DNA of 64,000 bases from NCBI GenBank assembly GCA_028023455.1, contig JAQFVV010013312.1, forward strand, positions 96,753 through 160,752, written 5' to 3'. Of the stretch, positions 1 through 10,640 are shown one piece after another. Position 1 is the first letter of the stretch; each line of letters starts with the position of its first letter. The notes beneath the pieces were generated by a model. It ran no database searches. It had not been told where the DNA came from and worked only from the letters and a program-made list of their open reading frames with translations. The translations under genes were made by a program, and so were the position numbers. The stretch is from Epiperipatus broadwayi. Lineage: Eukaryota > Onychophora > Udeonychophora > Euonychophora > Peripatidae.

Positions 1-3000
1 AAACGATAAATATTGTTTTGAAAGAATTTGATAAAATATTAAATATTAAATAAGTCATTATTTTATTTTTAATAGTGAGTTGATAAATATGTAAATAAGC
101 AAAGTTTGATTGTTTAATCGTACCAATCAGATAAGGAGTTTCTGGCAGTATATAAGCTGGATTCAATTGTTGAGGGGGTCTCTCTACAATAAAACTTCTA
201 AGTCGTTTGTGCTATTAAAAAATAGCTGAGTAAATTTATAAACGCTCTTAAAATCAGTTGTAAAATCATAAGAGTGTTATTGAATAATTTATAATATTTT
301 AAAGTAATGAATATGCAGTAGAAACTTAATAATTCCCTATTATCTTCTCAATATCGAAACTCAATTTACGTACAAATAATCATGGAAACCTCACACATCG
401 GAGAAATATATCAGAAACTTTATGCTATAGAAGTAACAGACGCTGGATTAGTACATAAAACTACAAGATGGAGAAAAGTAGTATTTTGGACTATAAATAG
501 TTTTCAAAAGTTAAATTACTATTGTCTATTACTAATAGATATTTTAAAGAAATATAAATATTTCTGTAAAAGAAAGTATTTTGACAAATTATAGAAGTAA
601 AATATGTATCTTAAGGAAAGATATAAGATGCAGTAGTAATTTTAAATAAATACTTGCCTTGTTAAGTCTTTATGCTTAAAAGACTAGAGATTGATAATTT
701 GAAAAGGCAAATATATTATAAGTATAAGTATTTTTAAAAATCGTAATATAGTAAAATTATTTTATTAAAGTTATCTAAACGCTGGACGTTATAGATGGAA
801 AAATTAATTCTTACCGGAATATGGTATTTATAAATGCGCAAGTAATACATGGATGTCCAAATTAAATCAAACTAAGCCAAGCATGCCAAATTGATTAAAA
901 AATTCAATTTAAATAATTTATAAACTATAAATTAATTTAGAAATAATAACTTTTAAACAATAATCTATGAAGAACTGGATCCAGAATTTATAAACTATTT
1001 TTGAATTTTATTTGTTTTCTTGTGGAACTTATTTTTTTTTTTTAAAAAAATAAACGTTATCATTTTTTTATTATAAACTTTCAAGAAACACGTGATTCAA
1101 CGGAACAGGAAATAGTGTTCTATTGACTTTATACGGAGGATATTTGTTAGAACTTTTATGGTAGAACAAAAATCGACGCTGGACTATGTAATATGAATTT
1201 TATTTTATTTATTTAACATAAAATTTAAATATTATTAAACTCTTAAAAAGTAGGTTAGGTACATTTATTAAATAGTAACTTAAAAATAATATAATAATTA
1301 ATTACATAAACTTATTTTTATAATTAATATAACACGGAATATTCTAATGAATGTTTATGAGTGAAAATGTGAATGATTTTTATTTTATGAAGCTGCAAAT
1401 TCCGAAGAATACTGGATAGCAGAATGGACAATATTATTATTATGGTAAAAAATATTGTATAATGATTTTTAATGAATTTAATATGTTTTTCTTTAGATCA
1501 ACTGAATATTATGTTGTTGTAGAATGAATGGATAAATATATTATGAAAACACATACATTATATTGACAACAAACTTTATTAAAATATGCATAATTTTTAA
1601 TTTATAATATAAACATGATACAACATTACGTAAAAGCTTAGAAATAATTATATGATTCTTTCGTAAATAATTTTGATATTTTTATTTATGCTTAGTATTA
1701 AAATGATGTTTATTATTTATCTAAGTAATTATTTTATTTTTGCAATTTAGAAAAGGATTTTAAAAGTCTATATTTTTGTGTATTTTGTTTATTGAATAAG
1801 TTAAGTTACGTTATGAGTAGAAGCCTATATTTAGATTGAAAAGTTTACTAAGTATAGACAATATAGTATGAGTAATTTGGATAATGAATATTTTATTTGA
1901 AGTTGATATTTGTTTTCCGGAAAATGTTTTAAATAAGTTTAGAATATGTTTTATAGATAGAAATTTATTAGAAAGGTTAGTAAAGCACATAGGGTAAAAT
2001 AATGATTTTACACAGAAAGGAATCATAAAATTTATCTAATGTAATGTTTTATGAATTTAAAATTGATAAATGATTTAAATATTAATGTTTGAATAATACA
2101 GATATAGAATGCATATTTTATAAAACATATAACAGGAATTACATTAGGTGGAATATAATTATAGCCAATCATTTGTTTTACATTATAAAGAGATATTGAT
2201 TTTATATACAGATATTAAGCAATGCTAGTAATAAAGTGAATACATGATAATACATTATAAATGATATTTAATTAATGTAGTTATTTAATTAGTAGAGCTA
2301 CATTATGTACACATGCTACATAAATAGTTTTGATATATTATTATTTGTAATAATTAAAATGTACGACTATTTATTTAAAAATCTAAGTTTTTGGAAAAAC
2401 ACACTGTAATATTATTAATATAGCATTTGAAGGAATGTAAAGTTGCTTATTAAGTACATGAGTTAATAACAGTGTAAGCCTCTTATATTTGTATTTTCTT
2501 ATTTTTATTTTATTTGTTGTCATAAGTTATAAACTGTAAATAGTATAAATAAATTTTATTTAAAGTTATTGTAAATAAATTTGTTAATTTGTTTTTTTAA
2601 AAGTGTGTCGAGTTTCATTATTTTTCACCTCAGCATTTTGACATCAGATGATTTGAAATAAACATAATATTTGCACAGAATGAATTTGTTATTATTACTT
2701 AGAATTGAATACCATATTTGCTTAACATTATTTTATAAGAATTGATTGACATGAACATAAATATTACAATGGTCATAAGATGATTATAATGCACATTATA
2801 AGAATATAGTATTGTTTATTGCCACAGATTATTAAGTATAAGATTTTGATCTATTTTAAAATGAAGATACCATATGAAATAAAAGATATACATATGATTG
2901 TTTATTCATTTAATGGTTGATTATATAGTAGAAATAGATGAGATTAAATTACACTCTAAGATTAGTATTATTTATTATTATTATTAAAATAAGTTAGGTG

Positions 3001-3489
3001 TATTTAAGTTTGATATAAAATCCCACATCATACTTATTTACATAATTTATTATTATTTTAAAACTTAGAAGAACCTGAGATTATTTAATTATATTTTTAA
3101 GTTAAAGTTAGGAATTATTTTAATATTATTAAAGATAATTTATTTCATTTAAAAGCCATAAGAATGCTATAGATGTAGTGGTAAAGTGATAGGGTAGTGA
3201 TAGTATTCTTATGCCATTGAGACAGTATCTTGGGAGATATTGACTCAGTGTAAATCTGCTTATTACTTTGTAACTTTACTTCACAGTCTCATAATTTTAT
3301 AAATACTTATTTAATTAATATAATCTAGAACTATATTGATTTTGATGATTGATAATAAATTTAATTAAGATATGATAATATAAAAGTATATTAAAGATAG
3401 ATATGCAAATTTTAATTAAACATAATAAGGTAACTGAGCTAGTTGTATTTTAAACTATTTTATATATCAAGAAGTAAGGGTACAATATA
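1..3489. repeat. Long direct repeat, copy 1 (left edge outside window)
   Basis: This stretch matches 30725-34208 almost base for base, with scattered substitutions and small indels. Homology runs to the left window edge or close to it and stops at about 3489, just after an ATATATA run. No reading frame looks coding. The 70-codon frame at 382-594 exists in both copies, but the base differences between them are mostly amino-acid-changing, which argues against selection on a protein. A TATA-like and a polyadenylation-like motif lie near 149-193. The unit could be an old non-autonomous element or a segmental duplication. Confidence 0.85.
149..193 (+). promoter_or_regulatory. TATA-like box followed by AATAAA, conserved in both repeat copies
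   Basis: TATATAAG at 149-156 is followed about 32 bases later by AATAAA at 188-193. The same block is conserved at about 868-912 after position 30000. Close spacing of a TATA box and a polyadenylation signal is typical of an LTR R region, so the large repeat may contain an LTR-like promoter. No TG...CA borders could be defined, so this is only suggestive. Confidence 0.3.
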
Positions 3490-3920
3490 TATAAATCACT
3501 TATAAATAAGATTACTTTCATTATGACTATTTATTTATTTATTTATTTATTTATTTTCCAAATGAACAGTTTAAAGAAAGGCTGAGCTAGATTAATATTT
3601 TATTTTGTTATCATGGTAATAGATTTATTGTGGGTGAATTTGATATCTTGATTTGGGTTGATAGGTGTTTTTACTCTTAATTCAAATTAAGTGTCATAGA
3701 TAAACAATATTGAAAAGGTTATATGTTTATAATTTAAAAAGTGTAGTATTTACACATTAGAAAGAAGAAGTCAATCCCTATTTTAGTCCTTCTTTCTGAG
3801 TTCTAAGAAAATATATTTATACATTTAGTGGTGATGATTGACATAACAAGGACTTACATTTTGTATGCATCATTAGATTGACTGATTTATAACCTTGTGT
3901 AGAAGTCCACCCCAGTGGTC
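3490..3920. other. Intergenic or intronic AT-rich stretch after repeat copy 1
   Basis: No gene is visible. There is a short (TTTA)n run at about 3527-3555. The 3' part leads into the primer-binding-site-like motif at 3929 and may be the remains of an LTR. Confidence 0.4.
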
Positions 3921-4040
3921 AGTTACAATTGGCTCCTCAATGTGGCACTACAATTAATTAAAATCCAATAATTTTATTTAAAATCTTAAAATGATATGCC
4001 CAGTTGGTTACAATTGGCACCCAATGTAGGCTTCATTAGA
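3921..4040 (+). other. Two decayed LTR-element primer-binding-site-like motifs
   Basis: TTACAATTGGCTCCTCAATG starts at 3926, and TTACAATTGGCACCCAATGT occurs about 80 bases later. Both resemble the LTR end plus primer-binding site of many animal LTR elements (ATTGGCGCCCAACGTGGGG) after loss of CpG sites. A similar motif lies on the minus strand next to an LTR at 25651-25670. The gag-like ORF at 4431 follows on the same strand at a reasonable leader distance. The motif match is by eye only. Confidence 0.35.
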
Positions 4041-4066
4041 GATTAAAGTGATTGAGATTAGAACTC

Positions 4067-4089
4067 ATATATATATATATATATATATG

Positions 4090-4142
<53 letters not shown>

Positions 4143-4161
4143 TATATATATATATATATAT
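4067..4161. repeat. (TA)n microsatellite
   Basis: TA dinucleotide array, with interruptions near 4088-4095 and at 4141. Confidence 0.95.
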
Positions 4162-4430
4162 GATTGCAAGATAATATAAGGTTATATTTGATTGGCAGTA
4201 ATATTTTGTAAAATTGGTTTAATCAAACAATTTCTTTGGGACTATTTAAATAGGAAATAGTAAAAGAATGTTTAGACTGTTGTAGAATAAAATGCTCTCT
4301 TATTAACTTCAGTGACTTGAAAGTCTGTGGATAAATATATTAGTATTCTAAAATGAAATAATCTGATATAATTTTGCAAGTTATTTATTTCAAAATTGAA
4401 ATATTTATTTTGAAAGAAAAATAATAAATT

Positions 4431-4805
4431 ATGGAAAGTAGGGGTAAGAAAACATTGGTAGAACCTGAAGGCAGTGTTCAGGAAATGTTTAAAAAGCTAG
4501 TTGAGATTATTGGCAATAAATTTGTTAGTCAAAATAAAGAGTTTAGAGAAACTATGGATAATAAATTTTATAATCAAAATAAAGAGTTTGGAGAAGCTAT
4601 GGATAATACATTTAAAGTCATTAATAACAAAATTGGTGTTGGGAATAATAAGTTAGGAAGGGTAATAACTAATCTGAATCAGGGTTTAGAGGAAGATATA
4701 GATCATAAATTTAAATTATATAAAATCAAAATTAATGCTACAATTGCAGTTTTAGAGGAACTTAGATATGAATTAGATGTGAAATTAAATGAATCTAATG
4801 AATAG
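4431..4805 (+). CDS. Small coiled-coil, gag-like ORF (124 aa)
   Basis: I do not recognise this protein with certainty. It starts MESRGKK, has no cysteines and is rich in Lys, Glu, Asn and Asp. An internal repeat, NKFVSQNKEFRETMD then NKFYNQNKEFGEAMD (residues about 29-58), gives heptad-like spacing, so a helical coiled coil is likely. Short coiled-coil proteins of this kind occur at the N-terminus of LTR-retrotransposon Gag, and two decayed primer-binding-site-like motifs lie 400-500 bases upstream on the same strand. No protease, RT or integrase follows. It could be a gag remnant, or an open frame that survives by chance in AT-rich DNA. Confidence 0.35.
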   Translation: MESRGKKTLVEPEGSVQEMFKKLVEIIGNKFVSQNKEFRETMDNKFYNQNKEFGEAMDNTFKVINNKIGVGNNKLGRVITNLNQGLEEDIDHKFKLYKIKINATIAVLEELRYELDVKLNESNE

Positions 4806-5889
4806 TGTTATGGTAGGGATTACAACAAAAAAAATTCATGGTAATAAGATACTGTAGTATTAACATCTACATTTACATATATTTTTATAAAAGCAATAAT
4901 AAATGACTATAATGAATATTTTAGTTGTTTTGTTCTAAACATTATTTTCTATCTCAATATGTTAAAATGCATGAGAACACTACATTTTCATAAGAGAAGA
5001 TTAAGAAGGTTTTAGTTAATTTAATTTTTTACCTTTGATTTTATAATATTATGTTTTCAGATTTAATTATGTTATGGAGGAATAACTCAGATAAAGTAAA
5101 TGTTAATTAATTAATAAGAATCAATAAGAGCGTTGTAGGAAATCATATTTGTTTTTAGAATGAATTAAACTTGAATTTATTATATTATCATTTTTTTTAA
5201 AATTTTCTTATTATAATTCCATAGTTAAATTTATTAAATGACTGTTTAAAATATAATAGTTTCTGAAAATTATTTTTGTGCTAATGTCTTAATTCTTCCA
5301 GATATCTCCTGTAATTGAGAGAGTATTTGACTGATTTTAACATAGCAATGTGCCTTAAGGAATTTATAAATTATGTCAGTAAAACTATTTAAGGTAAACT
5401 GATTAAATTTATATATATTTTTTTTCTATTTCACTATTTCTAGCCCTATATTCCTTGTGATCCTAAACTAGTTCATATGGAATAATGGTTAATTTATATA
5501 GATATAGGATTATGTGTTTTTGCTTTGACATCAAGATAGATATTTGGATAATTCTGAGATTAATATCATCTTTAAAGTTAAATCACTGCACATTACACAT
5601 ACAAATTTGAAATGAATTTATAGACAAATTTATAGATGACCAGTAATTATATATTACTACATAGCCACAGCATTGATAATGGTCAGCATATATCCAAACA
5701 CATATATTTCTATTATGATAAATATTTAGCACTGTTTTACATGTGTTCACATGAAAGGTTAATGATTGTTTCAAATGCATTAACTTTAAAATTAACTAGA
5801 TAATTAGCCTACATTTTGATATTAAACTATTTTTGATCATTCTAAAATTTAATGTGCATTCAACTTTTTTGATTTTAAAATAACTAGAA
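4806..5889. other. No recognisable gene
   Basis: AT-rich sequence without coding signal or clear repeat. Small frames here are short and have no motif. Confidence 0.5.
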
Positions 5890-6870
5890 ATCAATGTATG
5901 CTAGATTACTATATGCCCATTAAACCAATAGTAAAAAGAGGTTATATTCCATATAAATCAATAGTGCCAATGTCACATAAAATGGCAGGTTTGAAGTCTT
6001 TCTCATTTAGAAATAACAGTCTTTGTAAATATTCATCGGATAAAGGCAAAAATATTGAAATATATTTGAATGAATTGTTAAATGTTGGTTACAATTATAA
6101 TCATATAAATGTATATAATGTTATTAGGGATTTTAATACAAGATATAAAAATAAAAATTTTAATAATAATATTGATCTTCCTGCTAACAAAAAACTATGG
6201 ATATCAATACAATATATTTTGAATGATCAAGTAAATTTTATAAGGAAGATTTATAAAGGTATATGTCATGTTGCATTTTACACACTTCCTATAGTAAACA
6301 AATTAATAAATAATTATAAAAAAAAAACCTAATTTATAACTAAAAATGGTATCATTTATAAATCGATATGTAGGCGTGGTTGTGGATATATAGGTGAATC
6401 GAGATGTACATTGGAAAAAAAGATTTAAAGCACTTTCTGTTGTTAAAAAGAGTTCAGAAATCAAATCAAAATTGCAAAGTAGATAATATTGTTTCAGCAT
6501 CCATTTTTCACAACCATAATAATTCCTGTATTTATGGGTTTAACTTCAATTACAATAATATTAAAATATTGCAAATTGGAAAAAATAACAAAAGAAAAGT
6601 AAAAGAAGCTATGCTAATATACAAATACAAACATGACTTAATTAATGATCAGCAGAAAAGGTTAAAATCACAGAGTTGTGGGAAGGTTAGCCTTTCAAAG
6701 TGTTAATTGCCAAAGACTATGAGGGTGGTTAAAAGTTCTCCTAAGTGGGTAAAATTTTTAAAATATATCTGATTACTGTATTTAAAAATATTCAATTATA
6801 TAATTACATATATTGCTTGGAAAAAATAGAGACATCAAATCATAATATTATTATATACACTAATATATAT
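5890..6870 (+). pseudogene. Penelope-like element family A: RT C-terminus plus GIY-YIG endonuclease, decayed
   Basis: The frame at 5898-6332 resembles the region after the RT in Penelope-like elements (LPANKKLWISIQYILND, then HVAFYTLPIVNKLINNYKKK). After a frameshift in a poly-A run, 6342-6421 encodes NGIIYKSICRRGCGYIGESR, which has the GIY and YIG halves of the endonuclease. A second shift leads to 6425-6660, ending in KEAMLIYKYKHDLIND, the usual conserved EA-x-I-Y end of the domain. In an intact element, RT and nuclease form one protein that nicks the target and primes reverse transcription. Here the RT catalytic part is missing and at least two frameshifts are present. The 3' end (about 6750-6870) recurs near 38200 and 46300. 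Confidence 0.75.
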
Positions 6871-6879
6871 TATGTTAAA

Positions 6880-7408
6880 ACGAAGATTTGCACGGGTTAA
6901 ATATATAAAATACATATTTTGTGGGTTCATCCATGTTAAAAACTTTTAATATTAATATACTGACATTTCAACTTGGTCACACAAGCCATCCACAGAGTTA
7001 TAAAAGGTAGAAAGATGGTTGTAGAGGCGCTACAATCACTGATTTGAATAAAATGTTAAAATTCCACCAATAGCAAAAAATGTTAAATTTAGGAATGTTT
7101 TTTAAAAAAATCTTTCCAAATAGGAGGAAGTTTGCATGTATCATCTCACTTATTGATACAATCTGGCCTTTTAAGTATCTCAATGGCTTCTCTAATTTTG
7201 CATTGGTAGAGATTATCACATCTGGATATGATCCTGGTACTAGAAAAATCAATTTTATGACCTGAATCTATAGTATGGAGTGAGAGTGCTGATGATGCTG
7301 AGTGTTGTTTAACTGCATTAGCATGCTCATCTCTCCTAACACTGATGCGACAATTACCCATACCTATGTAAGAAGCTTTACAATTTTTACATGAAATTTG
7401 ATAGACAC
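6880..7408 (-). pseudogene. Penelope-like element family D: inverted 3' fragment with intact GIY-YIG motif
   Basis: Read on the minus strand, this is the endonuclease and 3' end of family D. It is the reverse complement of 7798-8345, with a few percent difference. The minus-strand frame reads GVYQISCKNCKASYIGMGN, a complete GIY-YIG core, followed by RRDEH and CKIREAIEILKRPDCIN, which carry the conserved Arg and Glu of the nuclease. It lies head to head with the plus-strand copy at 7428. Inverted, truncated partner copies of this sort are known for Penelope-like insertions. Confidence 0.8.
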
Positions 7409-7427
7409 CATGAGATTCAACAGATAG

Positions 7428-8345
7428 ATATTTGCATTTCCATTCTCATCATCACCCAACTCAGATAGTTTCTGTAGCCAAAACTCTTTTAAATAGAGCA
7501 ATTAACCTTTCAGATGAGTCACATCTGAAAGAAGAAATAAATCATATTAATAGTGTTTTATTAGCAAATAGTTATAATTACAAATTTATAAAAAAAGCCT
7601 TATTTCAAGCCCAAAATAGACAAAATAGGAAACAAAAAGATGATAAATCAGCTATTAGGATTTGTGTTCCATATATAAAAGGAACTACAGACAGTATCGG
7701 ACGTATATTAAAATGCTATAATATAGATACAGCATTTTCTGCTCATCAAAAGATCAGCAATATAATAGCCAAGCCTAAGGATTCAATCCCTCTTGAATCT
7801 CATGGTGTCTATTAAATCTCTTGTAAAAATTGTAAAGCTTCTTACATAGGTATGAGTAATCATCGCATCAGTGCTAGGAGAGATGAGCATGCTAATGCAG
7901 TTAAACAACACTCATCATCATCAGCACTCTCACTCCATACTATAGATTCAAGTCATAAAATTGATTTTTCTAGTACCAGGATCATATCCAGATGTGATAA
8001 TCTCTACCAATGCAAAATTAGAGAAGCCATTGAGATACTTAAAAGGCCAGATTGTATCAATAAGCGAGATGATACATGCAAACTTCCTCCTATTTGGAAA
8101 GATTTTTTTAAAAAACATTTCTGAATTTAACATTTTTTGCTATTGATGGAATTTTAACATTTTATTCAAATCAGTGATTGTAGCGCCTCTACAACCATCT
8201 TTCAACCTTTTATAACTCTGTGGATGGCTTGTGTGACCAAGTCGAAATGTCAGTATATAAATATTAAAAGTTTTTAACATGGATGAACCTGCAAAATATG
8301 TATTTTATATATTTAACCTGTGCAAATCTTTGTTTTAACATTATT
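7428..8345 (+). pseudogene. Penelope-like element family D: 5'-truncated copy (RT thumb, GIY-YIG, 3' end)
   Basis: The frame at 7432-7815 encodes the region after the RT palm (HFHSHHHPTQIVSVAKTLLN) and runs to GVY. The next codon is TAA, where the inverted copy at 6880-7408 has CAA (Gln). After it the frame continues ISCKNCKASYIGMSNHRISA to 8124. The nuclease core is therefore complete apart from one nonsense change. The 3' untranslated region holds the hammerhead-like motif at 8216-8252. The copy is 5'-truncated inside the RT domain. Confidence 0.8.
8216..8252 (+). ncRNA. Hammerhead-ribozyme-like motif in the family D 3' region
   Basis: CTGTGGAT precedes a 6-bp stem GGCTTG/CAAGTC with loop TGTGAC, then GAAA and TGTC. 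This is the order of a hammerhead core (box 1, stem II, GAAA, very short stem III, GUC cleavage site). Box 1 departs from the consensus CTGATGA, so self-cleavage is doubtful. The motif is conserved at 6963-6999 (minus strand) and 10543-10580. Hammerheads with minimal stem III are known from Penelope-like elements. Confidence 0.4.
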
Positions 8346-10640
8346 AACCTCTACGGGGAGGATATTTTTTAAACAGCTTCGTATATTTGAAAGAACATGG
8401 ATTAAGAAATGTAAGTTACTTTGTAATTTATCTTTTTATTAGCGTGCAAAAATCACAATGTTATACCCACTTGCTGTAAAATTGTGTTTCACAAGAACAA
8501 TTATAATGTTAGTAAAATTCTAAGGAAAACTAGCAATATTATTTTAAACTCTTTTATTAAAGAAACTCTGAAAAATTTAGACAAACTTGATAAAGTATTG
8601 CTACATTTATGTTTATTCCTTAGTAATAAAATACATCCTTTACTGTGGACTAGTTTTGATCGTATTGCAAGTTTTAGATCGTTTAAAGATTCGGAATTTG
8701 TAACAGCAACGCAAAAGAAAAAATTGCAAATGCTAATTAGAACACGATTCCCAAACATTATGTATCCAAATAAAAAAAGCATTTATAATTTATCTAGGAA
8801 AGCCCTCTCTACAGATAAAATTTCAGTTTTAGAAAAATGTTTCAATTTTGCTTTAACACCTTCCCGGATACCTTTTGAGAAAATTGTTTGTAATGTTGAA
8901 TCAGCTCTCGATAAAATTGATTCTACATCGCTGATTTGGCTAGAGCTGAGATTTGTAATATTTTTAAAAAAGCTAAGCTTCCTAAAAATAATATTTCAAA
9001 GAAAGAAAGACAAACATTAAATAATATAAAATCGGACAAATCAATTGTTGTACTTCCAGTTGATAAAGGTAATGCCACAGTTGTAATGGATCATGACATT
9101 TACCATAATAAAATTTTAGATCTGCTTAATGATAAAACTTATAAACTATCAAAAAGAGATCATACTACGTATATGGAAAAAACAACAAAAGCTATTATTA
9201 ATAAATCACCTATTGAAACAGAGATAAAAAATAAAATAATCCCTCATGAAAAATCTTGTGTCTGTCCAAAATTTTATGGACTTCCAAAAATTCACAAACC
9301 AGATACCCCCCTTCATCCAATAGTAAGTGCAATAGGTTCTCCAACTCATATTTTAGCCAGATACTTATCGGATTTTATTAAACCTACAATCCCATCTATT
9401 AAATCATATATTAAAAACTCTCTTCATTTTATTTCTGTTTTAAAAAGTTTAAAAATTAATGCTAATGACATTCTGGTCAGTTTTGATGTCGTGTCTTTGT
9501 TTACAAACATTCCAATTGACGAAGCTTTAAATATAATCTCACAACGTTGCAATTTACCAGACCATATTATTGCTTTAATTAAACATTGTCTCTTAAATAC
9601 ATATTTTGTATACAATGGACAGCATTACAGACAAGTTTTTGGTACTCCTATGGGCTCACCTATCTCAGGAGTAATAGCTGATTTATTCATGGAATATATA
9701 GAAACTCATGCTTTAGAATCATCATCTTTAAAACCTCTCATTTGACTCAGATACATAGATGACACTTTTGTCATATGGCAACATGGAAAAAATAAATTAG
9801 ATAATTTTTTCTTACATTTAAATAATATGCATCCTCATATTAAATTTACAATGGAGACAGAGTCTGATGGAAAACTCCCTTTTCTTGATGTTCTAGTCAC
9901 CAGAACACCAAATAGTTTATCTTTTTCTATTTACAGAAAGAATACACACACAGACAGATATTTGCATTTCCATTCTCATCATCACCCAACTCAGATAGTT
10001 TCTGTAGCCAAAACTCTTTTAAATAGAGCAATTAACCTTTCAGATGAGACACATCTGAAAGAAGAAATAAATCATATTAATAGTATTTTATTAGCAAATA
10101 GTTATAATTACAAATTTATAAAAAAAAAAAAGCCTTATTTCAAGCCCAAAATAGACAAAATAGGAAACAAAAAGATGATAAATCAGCTATTAGGATTTGT
10201 GTTCCATATGTAAAAGGAACTACAGACAGTATCGGACGTATATTAAAACACTATAATATAGATACAGCATTTTCTGTTCATCAAAAGATCAGCAATCTAG
10301 TACCAGGATCATATCCAGATGTGATAATCTCTACCAATGCAAAATTAGAGAAGCCATTGAGATACTTAAAAGGCCAGATTGTATCAATAAGCGAGATGAT
10401 ACATGCAAACTTCCTCCTATTTGGAAAGATTTTTTTAAAAAACATTCCTAAATTTAACATTTTTTGCTATTGGTGGAATTTTAACATTTTATTTAAATTA
10501 GTGATTGTAGCGCCTCTACAACCGTCTTTCTACCTTTTATAACTCTGTGGATGGCTTGTGTGACCAAGTCGAAATGTCAGTATATTAATATTAAATGTTT
10601 TTAATACGGATGAACCCGCAAAATATATATATATATAGTA
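8346..10640 (+). mobile_element. Penelope-like element family D: nearly full length, GIY-YIG core deleted
   Basis: This copy has the N-terminal region (8484-8930), the RT domain (8936-10115) and the 3' end (to 10640), all on the plus strand directly after the truncated copy. The RT is recognisable from CPKFYGLPKIHKPDTPLHPI, SFDVVSLFTNIPIDEAL, FGTPMGSPISGVIADLFME and the catalytic RYIDD. Defects are a frameshift around 8930-8960 between N-terminus and RT, one TGA at 9743-9745 just before LRYIDD, four extra A residues near 10120 compared with the copy at 7580, and an internal deletion at about 10297. That deletion removes roughly 215 bases including the GIY-YIG motif. The element therefore keeps an RT but no nuclease and ends in (TA)n. 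Confidence 0.85.
8484..10213 (+). pseudogene. Penelope-like reverse transcriptase ORF (family D)
   Basis: The protein is encoded in overlapping frames 8484-9020 and 8936-9745, and resumes after a single stop at 9748-10213. The N-terminal part is Lys/Leu-rich without a recognised motif. The RT palm carries the FYGLPKIHK signature specific to Penelope-like elements, FDVVSLFTNIP (motif A, catalytic Asp) and RYIDDTF (motif C, two catalytic Asp). The only nonsense codon is TGA in KPLI-stop-LRYIDD. After 10115 the frame is shifted by an expanded A-run and ends early. Known function of the family: reverse transcription primed at a nicked target. Inference: inactive in cis, though only a few lesions separate it from an open frame. 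Confidence 0.8.

Noticed and set aside
382-594. 70-codon frame METSHIGEIYQKLY..., present in both copies of the long repeat
   Set aside because: Differences between the two copies in this frame change amino acids rather than staying silent, the frame is short and no motif is visible. Treated as chance.
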